A stretch of DNA of 64,000 bases from Nocardioides nitrophenolicus (GCF_016907515.1 NZ_JAFBBY010000001.1:930001-994000), one strand, 5' to 3'. Shown: positions 1 through 9,113, counted from the stretch's first letter. The notes: generated by a model from the sequence alone, not told the origin. A program made the numbers and translations.

Positions 1-834
1 CCCCACCCACGGGAAGTGCGGGTTGCCGAGCAGCATCCCGCGCCCGGTCGAGCTGGCGTCGCCGCCGATCGCGGTCGCGTTCGAGCCGAACGCGCTGTCC
101 TGGCCCAGCGAGCGGCGCAGCTCCTCGCGCTGCTCGTCACTGAGCTGCGCGGCGTACGCCGGCACCTCCTCGCTCGTGGTCGGCAGCGGCAGCTTCAGGC
201 CGAGGTCGGGCAGTCCCGGGTCCTGCAGGGTGGGCGGGTCGGCCTCCACGATCTCCTTGACGAAGTTGCCGGACGAGGCGATCAGGTTGGCCAGGTAGAC
301 GCCGTACCAGAGGTCGAGCTCGGTCGCGTCGGGCTTCAGCCAGGTCGCGTCGGCGCAGGCCGGGTCGGTGACGGTGTTGTCGCGCAGCCAGCGGTTGATG
401 CCGGCGGTGTAGCCCTTCACCATCTCGCGGGCCCGGGCGCTCGGACCGGCCGGCGAGGCGAGCAGGCCCTCGACGACCCGGCGGTTGCGCAGGTCGGTGA
501 CGAAGGCGTCGACCTGCAGATTCGACGCGTCGAGCGACACCCCGTCGAGGTAGCGGCCGGTCGCGCCGAGGTAGCGCGAGCGCTCGCCGCGGGCGGTCAG
601 CACCGTGTCGGCGAGATTGCAGATCGAGGAGCGGGCGGTGGCGTACCCGCTGCCGTAGCCCAGCGAGCCCCAGTCGGCGGCCGTGATGTGCGGGATGCCG
701 TGGTCGGTGATCGCGATCGTGGCGTGGTACGCCGGATCGGCGGCCGCCTCACGGGCGGCGGCCGGGTGGGACGCCGCGACGGCGGGGGCGACCAGGGCGG
801 CGACGAGCAGGCTCAGCAGACGTGGGGAGCGCAC
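1..834 (-). CDS. penicillin acylase family protein, N-terminal part (runs off window)
   Basis: The first 278 codons of a secreted Ntn-hydrolase amidase of the penicillin acylase / acyl-homoserine lactone acylase group; the rest lies beyond base 1. A GTG start at 834 gives a signal peptide (VRSPRLLSLLVAALVAPAVA). Then come an alpha-chain-like region with the family phrase YGSGYATARSSICNLAD and, at about residue 250, GSNATAIGGD. The Ser (about residue 251) after Gly would be the autocatalytic nucleophile and first residue of the beta chain; GMLLGNPHFPW follows as in aculeacin-A-acylase-type members. The substrate (acyl amide, lipopeptide or AHL) cannot be told from the N-terminus. The upstream ATG at 854 is out of frame, which favours the GTG start. 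It lies 35 bp after a groES-like gene on the same strand. Confidence 0.85.
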   Translation of the reverse strand, partial: MRSPRLLSLLVAALVAPAVAASHPAAAREAAADPAYHATIAITDHGIPHITAADWGSLGYGSGYATARSSICNLADTVLTARGERSRYLGATGRYLDGVSLDASNLQVDAFVTDLRNRRVVEGLLASPAGPSARAREMVKGYTAGINRWLRDNTVTDPACADATWLKPDATELDLWYGVYLANLIASSGNFVKEIVEADPPTLQDPGLPDLGLKLPLPTTSEEVPAYAAQLSDEQREELRRSLGQDSAFGSNATAIGGDASSTGRGMLLGNPHFPWVG

Positions 835-869
835 ACGGGTGTAACGCGTTCCATCGAACGTGAGTTACG

Positions 870-1193
870 TCACAGGTAGAGTCCGGCCGCCTCGTCGCCG
901 AGCCGGTCGGCGGCGACCGCGTGGATGTCGCGCTCGCGCATCACCACGTAGACCTCGCCGGACACCTCGACCTCGGCCTTGTCCTCGGGGTCGTAGAGCA
1001 CCCGGTCGCCGGTCACCACGGCGCGGCAATGGGGCCCGACGGCGACCACCCGCGACCAGGCCAGGCGCCGGGCGCCCATGGCCGCCGTGGCGGGGATGAC
1101 GATGCCACCGGACGAGCGGCGCTCGCCGGCCTCGCTGTCGGCCTCGCACAGGATGCGGTCGTGCAGCATCTTGATGGGGGTCTTGTCGGACAC
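870..1193 (-). CDS. GroES-like co-chaperonin (Cpn10 family)
   Basis: A 107-residue Cpn10-family protein. GroES forms the heptameric lid on GroEL in the cytoplasm. The sequence has the family start (IKMLHDRILCE), a GGIVIP segment where the mobile loop of GroES lies, VAVGP, and GDRVLYDPEDKAEVEVSGEVYVVMRERDI at the C-terminal beta-barrel. It carries a short C-terminal extension (VAADRLGDEAAGLYL). No groEL is adjacent, so this is a solitary and somewhat divergent copy rather than the main groES-groEL operon. It sits 23 bp downstream of the DUF3618 gene and may be the tail of the same transcript. Whether it partners a chaperonin is inference. Confidence 0.8.
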   Translation of the reverse strand: MSDKTPIKMLHDRILCEADSEAGERRSSGGIVIPATAAMGARRLAWSRVVAVGPHCRAVVTGDRVLYDPEDKAEVEVSGEVYVVMRERDIHAVAADRLGDEAAGLYL

Positions 1194-1216
1194 GAGCGGA
1201 TGACCTCGGCGCGGGC

Positions 1217-1461
1217 TCAGTGGGTGATCTTGCGCAGCACGACGAACAGCGCGATCACGCCGACGACGCCACCGGCCACCTTGAGGATGTTGTCGGTGCG
1301 CGGCTCGCCCGTGCGGACGTCGACGAAGTGCGCCTTCACCTGCGCCACCTCGCGGCTCACGATGGTCTTGGGGTGCGAGCGGTACAGCAGCTGGTCGATC
1401 GTGCCCGCGAGGCGCTCACGGGCCTCCTCGATCTCGCGCTCGATGTCAGAGGGAGTCTCAC

Positions 1462-1465
<4 letters not shown>
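1217..1465 (-). CDS. DUF3618 domain-containing protein
   Basis: An 82-residue protein with the DUF3618 pattern: a charged N-terminal helix (DIEREIEEARERLAGTIDQL), a short conserved middle (RSHPKTIVSREVAQVKAHF) and one hydrophobic C-terminal segment (about residues 62-78, VAGGVVGVIALFVVLRKI) that probably anchors it in the membrane. The family is widespread in Actinobacteria and often sits near phage-shock or small membrane proteins, but its function is not established. The ATG start overlaps the cbiO stop by 4 bp (ATGA), so it is co-transcribed with the metal-transport operon. A direct role in transport is not supported by anything in the sequence. Confidence 0.85.
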
Positions 1466-2228
<763 letters not shown>

Positions 2229-2232
<4 letters not shown>

Positions 2233-2918
2233 CGCGTCGCCTCCGGGAGCTTTCCGTCGTACCCCCGGGACAGCATGGCCAGATGCACCCGCTCCCCCCT
2301 CTCGTAGGACCTCACGAACAACGCCCCGAGCGTACGCGCCAGGGCGGGCCAGTGCCGCGGCGAGCGTGGGTCGACGCCGCGCGAGCGCATCGCCGTGACC
2401 ATCCGGGCGAGGTCGCCGGTGACGACGTCGAGGTAGCGGATCATGAAGCCCATGATCTGCACGATCAGGTCCGGCATCCGCAGCCGCTGCAGCCCGCGCA
2501 GCACGTCCGTCGCCTCGGTCGTGGCGGCCAGGGTCAGCGACGCCAGCACGCCCAGCGTGCCCTTGGCGACCAGGCCCCAGGCCGCCTGCAGGCCCGACTC
2601 GGAGAGCGAGACCTCCCACCCCCCGATCGGCACGCCCACCCGCGGTCCCTCGGCGACGAACGGCATCAGCGCGGCGAAGACCAGGAAGGGCACCTCCACG
2701 ACCATCCGCGGCAGCAGGTAGGTCACCGGCACCCGCGCCAGCAGCACCACCCCGAGCAGCAGCACGAGATAGCCGCCGAAGACCGGGTACCACTCCCGCG
2801 GCGTGGCGACCACGGTCAGCACGAAGCCCAGCAGCACCAGGACCTTGAGGTGCGCCGGGGCGCGGTGCACCACGGAGTGGCCGTGGAAGTGCAGCCGGTG
2901 CCCGTGCCCCGCCCCCAC
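2229..2918 (-). CDS. cbiQ: energy-coupling factor transmembrane protein CbiQ
   Basis: A 229-residue T-component of the Co/Ni ECF transporter, which couples the ATPase to the substrate-binding CbiM. About five membrane segments are visible (residues ~25-45, 45-65, 72-92, 112-132, plus a C-terminal region). The cytoplasmic coupling region contains AMRSRGVDPRS and MLSRGYDGK, the Ala/Ser-Arg-Gly signatures that contact CbiO in this family. The N-terminus is unusually His-rich (seven His among the first about 22 residues: HGHRLHFHGHSVVH), which could bind metal; that role is inference. It starts 3 nt after the cbiN stop and overlaps cbiO by 4 bp. Confidence 0.92.
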
Positions 2919-2921
2919 GGC

Positions 2922-3233
2922 TCAGTCCTGCGACTCGGTGGCCGGACCGCGCCGGCGCAGCACCCAGAACAGCCCGCCGCCGAGGCCCAGGGTGAGCAGG
3001 ACGCCGGCCACGCCCGCGATCCCCCCGCTCAGCCGTGCGTCGTCGACGCCCTTGGTGCTGTAGTCCGCGAACGGGCTCCCGGTGTCGACCGGGTCCTTGG
3101 CCGAGTCGATGAAGCCAGTCTGGTGGGCGACGTACTCCAGGCCGTCGGGGTGGCTGCTGGCGTAGTAGCTGCCGACACCGGCGACGAGCAGGGCGACGAA
3201 CAGCCCGATCACGAGGAAGCGACGGCTCTTCAC
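2922..3233 (-). CDS. cbiN: cobalt/nickel transport protein CbiN-like (PDGLE domain)
   Basis: A 103-residue small membrane subunit of the CbiMNQO/NikMNQO transporter. An N-terminal membrane helix (about residues 5-22) is followed by SSHPDGLEYVAHQTGF, the PDGL motif of the family, an extracytoplasmic loop and a second helix (about 68-90) before an Arg-rich tail. In the characterised transporters CbiN/NikN works together with CbiM/NikM in metal loading. The GTG start at 3233 overlaps the cbiM stop (GTGA). Upstream in-frame sequence is only the wrong frame of cbiM. Confidence 0.88.
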   Translation of the reverse strand: MKSRRFLVIGLFVALLVAGVGSYYASSHPDGLEYVAHQTGFIDSAKDPVDTGSPFADYSTKGVDDARLSGGIAGVAGVLLTLGLGGGLFWVLRRRGPATESQD

Positions 3234-3919
3234 GCGACGACCTCCTCGCTGCCGAGCAGGGGCCGTCTCCCGGCGAGCCCGCGGGCGCCGTGGACCAGGT
3301 CGGGCCGCGAGGCGACGACCGCGCTGACGACCAGGCCGGTGATCACCGCCTCGCCGATGCCGATCACGGTGTGCCAGCCGACCATGGCGGCGAACACCTT
3401 GCCGGTGGCGATGTCGGCGGTGCCGCCGACCGCGAACAGGAGGGCGAACACCGTGGCTGCGGCCGGCACCGACACCAGGGCGCCGAACGCGGCGGCGGCC
3501 GGCACCGAGCCGAGCTTGCGCGGCAGCACCGCGAGGGCGAGCCGGAACCCGGCGTACCCGACGAAGACGCCGACCAGGCCCATCAGGGTGATGTTCGTGC
3601 CGAGCGCGGTCAACCCGCCGTCGGCCATGAACAGGCCCTGGACCAGCAGGACCACGCTGATGCACAGCGCGCCCGTCCACGGGCCGACCAGGACCGCGGC
3701 GAGCGCACCGCCGAGGAGGTGACCGCTGGTTCCGGCGCCGACCGGGAAGTTGATCATCTGGCCCGCGAACACGAAGGCGGCGACCAGGCCGGCCATCGGC
3801 GCCGTGCGGTCGTCGAGCTCGGCGCGCGCCTTGCGCAGCGCGACCCCGACGCCGGCCGCGGCGACGACGCCCGTCACGACCGAGGTCGGGGCGTCGAGGA
3901 AGCCGTCGGGGACGTGCAT
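3230..3919 (-). CDS. cbiM: energy-coupling factor substrate-binding protein CbiM (Co/Ni)
   Basis: A 229-residue S-component of the metal ECF transporter. It begins MHVPDGFLD: in known CbiM/NikM structures the N-terminal amine, His2 and downstream His residues (here in the FPVGAGTSGHLLGGALA segment) form the square-planar Ni/Co site inside the membrane. Six to seven hydrophobic segments fill the rest. It is the first gene of the operon cbiM-N-Q-O-DUF3618 (then groES-like). The RBS GGAGG is about 6 nt before ATG. A candidate nickel-regulator operator lies 80 bp upstream (3999-4013), which favours nickel over cobalt, but metal specificity cannot be read from the protein alone. Confidence 0.93.
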   Translation of the reverse strand: MHVPDGFLDAPTSVVTGVVAAAGVGVALRKARAELDDRTAPMAGLVAAFVFAGQMINFPVGAGTSGHLLGGALAAVLVGPWTGALCISVVLLVQGLFMADGGLTALGTNITLMGLVGVFVGYAGFRLALAVLPRKLGSVPAAAAFGALVSVPAAATVFALLFAVGGTADIATGKVFAAMVGWHTVIGIGEAVITGLVVSAVVASRPDLVHGARGLAGRRPLLGSEEVVA

Positions 3920-3998
3920 GGTTGCTCCTCCACTCGATCCGGTGTTCGGACAGCCGGCACCGGGGTAGTTAGATGGTCACGAGCACCGACCACTTTAT

Positions 3999-4013
3999 TG
4001 CATGTTGCTTGCA
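3999..4013. promoter_or_regulatory. candidate Nur (nickel-responsive Fur-family) box
   Basis: The sequence TGCAT-GTTGC-TTGCA matches the Nur box described from Streptomyces (tGCaa-N5-ttGCA) at all but one position and lies in a local AT-rich patch. It is also framed by a wider inverted repeat, TTGCA(N7)TGCAA. It sits in the divergent region between cbiM (80 bp away) and bcp (27 bp from its ATG). Nur represses nickel uptake genes when nickel is plentiful, which fits a NikMNQO-like operon. No Nur protein is in the window. A Zur or other Fur-family site cannot be excluded. Confidence 0.5.
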
Positions 4014-4039
4014 ACAGCAGCACCGCGTCAGGAGAACCC

Positions 4040-4534
4040 ATGAGCGACCAGGCCAGGCTGGCGGCGGGCGACCGCGCCCCGGACTTCTCCCTCGCCTCCG
4101 ACGAGGGCGGCGAGGTCAACCTCTACGACCTGCTGAAGCAGGGCCGCAAGGTGATCGTCTACTTCTACCCCGCCGCGATGACTCCCGGCTGCACCAAGCA
4201 GGCGTGCGACTTCACCGACTCGCTCGACGCGCTCCAGGGCGCCGGGTACACCGTGGTCGGCATCTCCAAGGACGCCACCACCAAGCTGGCGAAGTTCCGC
4301 GAGCGCGACGGCCTCACCATCACCCTGCTCTCCGACCCCGAGCTGGCGGTGCACCGCGCCTATGGCGCCTACGGCGAGAAGAAGCTCTACGGCAAGCTCG
4401 TCGAGGGTGTCATCCGCTCCACCTTCGTCATCGACACCGACGGCGCTGTCGAGCTCGCGCAGTACAACGTCAAGGCGACCGGTCACGTGGCCAAGCTCCG
4501 GCGGGATCTCGGACTCCCGGTTCCGCCTGCCTGA
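4040..4534 (+). CDS. bcp: thioredoxin-dependent peroxiredoxin, Bcp/PrxQ type
   Basis: A 164-residue cytoplasmic thiol peroxidase that reduces H2O2 and organic hydroperoxides. The active site TPGCTKQAC holds the peroxidatic Cys51 and, five residues on, Cys56 as resolving Cys, the 1-Cys/atypical 2-Cys layout of the PrxQ branch. The FYPAAMTPGC region is normally FYPKDxTPGC, so the position before the motif differs slightly. The C-terminal RSTFVIDTDGAVELA is typical of the thioredoxin fold. The ATG at 4040 is preceded by GGAG at 7-10 nt; longer in-frame translation upstream is the complement of cbiM. It is divergent from cbiM. Confidence 0.93.
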   Translation: MSDQARLAAGDRAPDFSLASDEGGEVNLYDLLKQGRKVIVYFYPAAMTPGCTKQACDFTDSLDALQGAGYTVVGISKDATTKLAKFRERDGLTITLLSDPELAVHRAYGAYGEKKLYGKLVEGVIRSTFVIDTDGAVELAQYNVKATGHVAKLRRDLGLPVPPA

Positions 4535-4587
4535 CCCACGACCGCCCGGCACCGCCCCGGCCCCATCTCGTACCTGAAGGACTCCCG

Positions 4588-5844
4588 ATGAAGCTGCACC
4601 AGTCGCTCGCCGAGCTCGCCCGCGACCACGGCACCGCGCTGTTCCGCGACGCGACCGCGTTCCGCGGCTCCCTCGACGACTACCTCGACGAGGGACAGGC
4701 CTCCGGCGGCACCATCAACCTGCTGACCGACGCGGTCCGGCTCGGTGCCCTCGACGGCCTGCTGACGATGCTCGCCAGCGGCGCCAACCCGGCCGACGCC
4801 GTGGAGTCCGCCGGCCAGCGCCTGGCCCGCGATCGCGGCAGTGCCGACGTCCGCGGCTGCCAGTGGGCGATCGCGGTCCTCGGGTTCGCCCTCGGCAAGG
4901 TCCCGGAGTCGCTCGTCGACGGGCTCGACCCCGACGCCGGCACGGCCGCTCCGCCGAGCCACGGCCCCGGCGGCACCGCCCCCACGCAGCCTCCGGTGAC
5001 CTCGCCGGTGCACCAGCCGGTCACCTCGCCGGTCCAGCAGCCGTTCGCGGCCCCGGGCCACCAGTCGGGCCAGCCGTCCGGCCAGCAGCCGATCGTCTCG
5101 CCGCCCCACCAGGCCGGCCCGCCCTCGTACGCCGCGCCGGGGCAGGCGTCCTGGAGTCAGCCGACGCCGCCGAAGAAGTCCAACACCGGCTTCATCGTCG
5201 GCGCCATCGCGGTGGCCCTGGTCGTGATCGTGGCCGGCATCATCGGCATCATCGCGATCGCCGGGAGCGGGGACGACAAGAAGGCCGACGACCCGACCTC
5301 GAAGACGACCGACGCCGAGACCGGCAGCACCGACCAGCCGACCGACGAGCCGACCGACGAGCAGAGCGACAAGCCGAGCGGCAATGTCGCCACCGGGACC
5401 GGCTACGAGACCGAGCTGCCCAAGGGCTGGGTCGACGGCACCGACGACTTCACCGCCCAGAACCCCGGCCTGAGCACCCTGGACCGGGTGTTCATCTGGG
5501 GCGCGACCTTCAACACCGCCCGCGGCAACGTGATCGTGGAGACCCAGTCGGCCTACGGCAGCACCGACCCCGCCGACCTGGCCGACGACTGGAAGACGGC
5601 GCTCACCGCCGACGACACCACCGCGACCACCACCGACATCGACGACACCACGATCGGCGGCGAGACGGCGCTCGGCGTCGACATCAGCCGCACCAACGAC
5701 AACGGGATCGACGTCGCGCAGCGGTCCTACCTGGTGATCAGCGGCGAGACGGCGTACTCGATCACGGTCTCGCTGAAGGACGGCGACGACGACGTGCTCA
5801 CCAAGTTCGACGAGATCCTCGGCAACTGGCAGTGGACGGAGTGA
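4588..5844 (+). CDS. hypothetical membrane protein with Pro/Gln-rich linker
   Basis: A 418-residue protein of unknown function. Residues 1 to about 115 form a helical cytoplasmic-looking domain, and about 120-190 are a low-complexity Pro/Gln/Ser/His linker with repeats of the type VTSPVHQP/VTSPVQQP. About 198-222 is a single transmembrane helix, followed by an acidic Asp/Thr-rich stretch. The C-terminal 150 residues form an exported domain (TELPKGWVDGTDDF ... ILGNWQWTE) resembling the small beta-rich domains seen on actinobacterial surface proteins. An RBS-like GAAGGA precedes the ATG. It ends one base before the next gene starts, so the two are a tight operon. No enzyme motif is seen. Confidence 0.75.
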   Translation: MKLHQSLAELARDHGTALFRDATAFRGSLDDYLDEGQASGGTINLLTDAVRLGALDGLLTMLASGANPADAVESAGQRLARDRGSADVRGCQWAIAVLGFALGKVPESLVDGLDPDAGTAAPPSHGPGGTAPTQPPVTSPVHQPVTSPVQQPFAAPGHQSGQPSGQQPIVSPPHQAGPPSYAAPGQASWSQPTPPKKSNTGFIVGAIAVALVVIVAGIIGIIAIAGSGDDKKADDPTSKTTDAETGSTDQPTDEPTDEQSDKPSGNVATGTGYETELPKGWVDGTDDFTAQNPGLSTLDRVFIWGATFNTARGNVIVETQSAYGSTDPADLADDWKTALTADDTTATTTDIDDTTIGGETALGVDISRTNDNGIDVAQRSYLVISGETAYSITVSLKDGDDDVLTKFDEILGNWQWTE

Positions 5845-5845
5845 G

Positions 5846-7840
5846 GTGACCCGGCGCGGCCGGCAGCTGCTCGGCTGCCTGCTGGCCGCGCTGCTGCTCG
5901 CCCTGCTGGCGTCGGCCCCGCCCGCCCGGGCCGACGACGGCGACGGCGACGGCGTCGAGGACGCCGCGAGCGCCGAGTCCGACCCGGTCGCGGCCGAGCA
6001 GGCGCTGGCGGAGAAGTTCGCGCCGGTGCTGATGCTGGTCCACCAGGACCACGCCTGCGGTCCGGGCGAGCCCTACTCCCCCAGCGCCGTCGAGGTGCTC
6101 TTCGACAACCCGACGGTCGCGCTGCGCGGGCCGTGGACCCAGCGCGACCTGGTGCGGGTCGGCCCCTCGGCCGAGGAGGTGTCGGCCGGGCTGCCGGGCT
6201 ACGAGCTGGACCTGCCCGGCAACCCGCTCGCCCCCGGTTGCGACTACGAGAAGTGGGCCGAGCGGCAGTGGCGGGGGACGAAGCCGACGATCTACGCACA
6301 CCTGGCCACCCAGAAGGGCGTCCCGGACCGGATCGCGCTGCAGTACTTCTTCTTCTACGCGTTCAACGACTACAACAACAAGCACGAGACCGACTGGGAG
6401 CGGATCCAGCTGGAGTTCGCCGCACCCGACGCCGCGACCGCGCTGGCCGACGGGCTGGTGCCCGAGGTGGCCGTCTACTCCCAGCACTACGGCGCCGAGC
6501 GGGCGACGTGGGGCGCCGACGACGACGCCAGGGACGACAAGCTCGAGCTCGACGACGACACCCACCCCGTCGTCTACGTCTCCGCCGGCTCCCACGCCAA
6601 CCAGTTCTCGGCCGGCGTGTTCATGGGCAACACGGCCGCCACCGGATTCGGCTGCGACACCACGGCCGGTGACCACGACGCGGTCCGGGCCGAGGTGCGG
6701 ACCATCCCGTCCGACCCGGAGCTGGCCCGGTCGGCGTACCCGTGGATCGGCTACGAGGGCCACTACGGAGAGGTCGGGCCGAAGCGGTTCTACGCCGGCC
6801 CCACCGGCCCGAACCGCAAGCAGGCCTGGACCAGGCCGTTCACCTGGTCGGGGAAGGCCCGCGACTCCTCGATCGAGGTGCCCGGCGGAGGTGCGAGCAG
6901 CACTGCCGTGGCCGAGACCTACTGCGACCTCGTCGGCGGCGGCAGCGACCTGTTCCGTCGCTACGTCGACGACCCGGGCCGCGGCCTGGTCGTGCTCGTC
7001 GCGGCGCTGCTGGCTGCCGGCTGGCTGGTGCGGCGTACGTCGTGGGCGACGACCGCGCTGCCGCTGCGGGTGCGCCGTTCCAGCGGCCAGGTGGTCGCCG
7101 CGTCGCTCGACGTGCTGCGCGCGCGGCCGGGACTGTTCGCGCTGGCGATGGCGCCACCGGCGGTGCTCAACGTGCTGGCCGCGGTGCTCCAGGGCGTCAC
7201 CGTCGCGAGCGCGGTCCCGGGCTGGGTCGGCGGCGCGGCCGTGCTGCTCGGAACCACCGCGCTGCCGGTGTCGGCCGGCGCACTCGCGGTAGTGGTGCGG
7301 GTGCTCGACGAGGACGGGCTCGACGCGCCCGTGGCCCTGCGCTCGGCGTACGCGACCAGCCTGCGCCGGCTCGCCGCGGGCCTGCCGGCCATGCTGGTGA
7401 CGGCGCTGCTCGTCATCGGCCTCACCACCTCGGTCGTGCTCGCGCCGTTGGCCCTGGTGGTGCTCACCGCCGGGGTGCTGCTGGTGCCGGTGGTGGTGCT
7501 GGAGCGACGGCGCGGCTTCGCGGGGCTGCCCCGCGCCGTCCGGCTGGTCCGGCACTCCTTCGGCACCCTGGTGCCGGTGCTGGCCCTCGGCCTGCTGCTG
7601 CTCACGACCGTCGGCGCGGTGGTGGCGGCGCTGCTGTTCGTGGTGGTGCCGGTGCCCTTCCTGGTGCTCAACACGGTGCCGTCTGTGGTGCTCGGCGTGG
7701 TGTGGCCGTTCGTGGCCCTGATGTGCGTCTACGCCTACGCCACCGCGCTCGCGCGCTCGGCTCAGCCGAGCCAGGAGCGCGCGGCCGTCACCAGCGCGGC
7801 CACACCGGACTCCAGCGTCGCGCCGGCGAGCGGCGCATAG
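5846..7840 (+). CDS. exported Vps62-like domain fused to a C-terminal membrane region
   Basis: A 664-residue protein in two halves. After a signal peptide (residues 1-29) comes a secreted domain of about 340 residues with features of the Vps62/DUF946 family: LAEKFAPVLMLV, FFFYAFNDYNNKHETDWERIQ, PVVYVSAGSHANQF and GYEGHYGEVGP. From about residue 375 there are six or more hydrophobic segments of a membrane domain with positively charged loops, ending in a Ser/Ala tail. The GTG start at 5846 lies 1 nt after the upstream stop. Vps62-like proteins occur in fungi, plants and bacteria; the bacterial role is not established. The last 79 bp overlap antisense with the M20 gene, so the true 3' end deserves a check. 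Confidence 0.75.
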   Translation: MTRRGRQLLGCLLAALLLALLASAPPARADDGDGDGVEDAASAESDPVAAEQALAEKFAPVLMLVHQDHACGPGEPYSPSAVEVLFDNPTVALRGPWTQRDLVRVGPSAEEVSAGLPGYELDLPGNPLAPGCDYEKWAERQWRGTKPTIYAHLATQKGVPDRIALQYFFFYAFNDYNNKHETDWERIQLEFAAPDAATALADGLVPEVAVYSQHYGAERATWGADDDARDDKLELDDDTHPVVYVSAGSHANQFSAGVFMGNTAATGFGCDTTAGDHDAVRAEVRTIPSDPELARSAYPWIGYEGHYGEVGPKRFYAGPTGPNRKQAWTRPFTWSGKARDSSIEVPGGGASSTAVAETYCDLVGGGSDLFRRYVDDPGRGLVVLVAALLAAGWLVRRTSWATTALPLRVRRSSGQVVAASLDVLRARPGLFALAMAPPAVLNVLAAVLQGVTVASAVPGWVGGAAVLLGTTALPVSAGALAVVVRVLDEDGLDAPVALRSAYATSLRRLAAGLPAMLVTALLVIGLTTSVVLAPLALVVLTAGVLLVPVVVLERRRGFAGLPRAVRLVRHSFGTLVPVLALGLLLLTTVGAVVAALLFVVVPVPFLVLNTVPSVVLGVVWPFVALMCVYAYATALARSAQPSQERAAVTSAATPDSSVAPASGA

Positions 7841-8988
7841 CGCGGCGAGTGGTTCGAGGGCAGGTCCGCGACCAGGGCGCGGATCTCCTCGACGGTCGTC
7901 GCGCCCGCGAACAGGGCCGGGTCGGCGCCGCCGAGCAGCCAGTAGGCACACGGCGCGCCGGCGGCGTCGGCGAGGATCCCGACGTCCTCGCTGCCCGTGA
8001 CCGGACCGGGGTCCACCACGATCCAGCGACCCGCGGCGGCGAACGCGTCGCGGAGCCTGTCGCAGGCCACGGCGTCGTTGACCACTGGCGGGAACGACGT
8101 GAGGGCCTCGATCTCGGGCTCCCGCGTCGCGCCGGCGGCGGTCGCCTCCGCGCGGGTCATCCGCCCGACCGCGTCCAGCACGCTGGTCCGCACCCGCTCG
8201 TCGGCGGTCCGGATGCTCAGCCCGAGCACAGCCTCGTCGGGGATGACATTGGGCGCGACCCCGGCGTGGAAGGAGCCGACCGTGACCACCACGGTGTCGG
8301 TCGCCGCGATCTCCCGCGACACCACCGTCTGCAGCCGCTGCACCAGCGCCGCTCCCATCACCACCGGGTCCACGGTGGCCTCCGGGCGCGATCCGTGACC
8401 CCCCGAGCCGTAGAGCGTGATCCGCAGCGCGTCGGACGCCGCGAACGCCGGCCCCGACCGCACTCCCAGGACGCCGACCGGTACCGGTGCGACATGCTGC
8501 CCGAGCACGACGTCCGGCGTGCCGAACCGCTCGAAGAGACCGTCGTCAACCATCGCCTGAGCCCCACCGCCGCCCTCCTCGTCGGGCTGGAACACCAGCA
8601 GCAGCCGGCCCTGCCAGGCCTCGTCGTCGACCAGCGCCGCCGCGGCACCGAGCAGGCAGGTGGTGTGCAGGTCGTGCCCGCAGGCGTGCATCACCGGCAC
8701 CGTCTCGCCGTCGTCGTTGACGGCCGTGGCGGTGCTGGCATAGGCCAGCCCGGTGTCCTCGCGCACCGGCAGCGCGTCCATGTCGGCGCGCAGCAGGACC
8801 GTGGGGCCCTCGCCCCGCTCGAGCACCCCGACCACGCCGGTGCCCCCGACGCCGGTGGTGACGGCGTAGCCGAGGGCGGTCAGCTGCTCGGCCACGATGC
8901 CGGCGGTGCGGTGCTCCTGCCGCCCGAGCTCGGGGTGGCGGTGCAGGTCCTGGTAGGTCGCGATCAGGGCGTCGAGCTCGATGGCCAT
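7762..8988 (-). CDS. M20D family amidohydrolase (metallopeptidase)
   Basis: A 408-residue cytoplasmic hydrolase of the M20D group (IAA-amino acid / N-acyl amino acid amidohydrolases, hippurate hydrolase). It carries ADMDALPV, the metal-binding MHACGHDLH, the catalytic Glu pair in PDEEGGGG, and the dimer/substrate region GSGGHGSRPEATVDP, with a late ...GSEDVG motif. Two di-metal ligands and the catalytic Glu can be placed, so it looks active; the physiological acyl-amino acid is unknown. The ATG at 8988 is preferred over a GTG nine bases upstream because it starts the family-typical N-terminus, but this is uncertain. Its 3' end overlaps the convergent Vps62-like gene by 79 bp. Confidence 0.88.
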   Translation of the reverse strand: MAIELDALIATYQDLHRHPELGRQEHRTAGIVAEQLTALGYAVTTGVGGTGVVGVLERGEGPTVLLRADMDALPVREDTGLAYASTATAVNDDGETVPVMHACGHDLHTTCLLGAAAALVDDEAWQGRLLLVFQPDEEGGGGAQAMVDDGLFERFGTPDVVLGQHVAPVPVGVLGVRSGPAFAASDALRITLYGSGGHGSRPEATVDPVVMGAALVQRLQTVVSREIAATDTVVVTVGSFHAGVAPNVIPDEAVLGLSIRTADERVRTSVLDAVGRMTRAEATAAGATREPEIEALTSFPPVVNDAVACDRLRDAFAAAGRWIVVDPGPVTGSEDVGILADAAGAPCAYWLLGGADPALFAGATTVEEIRALVADLPSNHSPRYAPLAGATLESGVAALVTAARSWLG

Positions 8989-9017
8989 GCCCCGCACCCT
9001 AGACTCGACCCGCTCGA

Positions 9018-9099
9018 GCCGGAGTGGTGGAACTGGCAGACACGCGGCACTTAGGATGCCGTGCCTTCGGGTGTGCGGGTTCGAGTCCCGCCTTCGGCA
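9018..9099 (+). tRNA. tRNA-Leu (anticodon UAG)
   Basis: A class II tRNA. The acceptor stem GCCGGAG pairs with CTTCGGC (one G-U), with discriminator A at 9099. The anticodon stem CGGCA/TGCCG carries loop CTTAGGA, so the anticodon is TAG (9052-9054), reading CUA and other CUN codons. The long variable arm (9062-9074, about 13 nt with its own hairpin) and the T-arm GCGGG-TTCGAGT-CCCGC agree with tRNA-Leu. The 3' CCA is not encoded. It stands alone between the M20 gene and rdgB. Confidence 0.96.
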
Positions 9100-9113
9100 C
9101 CGACCAGATCAGG

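Noticed and set aside
3920..4039. Cobalamin riboswitch upstream of cbiM
   Set aside because: The leader is too short and no B12-box-like sequence was found; the palindromic Nur-like site explains regulation better.
9018..9099. An attachment site or integrated element at tRNA-Leu
   Set aside because: No integrase gene, no direct repeat of the tRNA 3' end nearby; the flanking genes are core functions.
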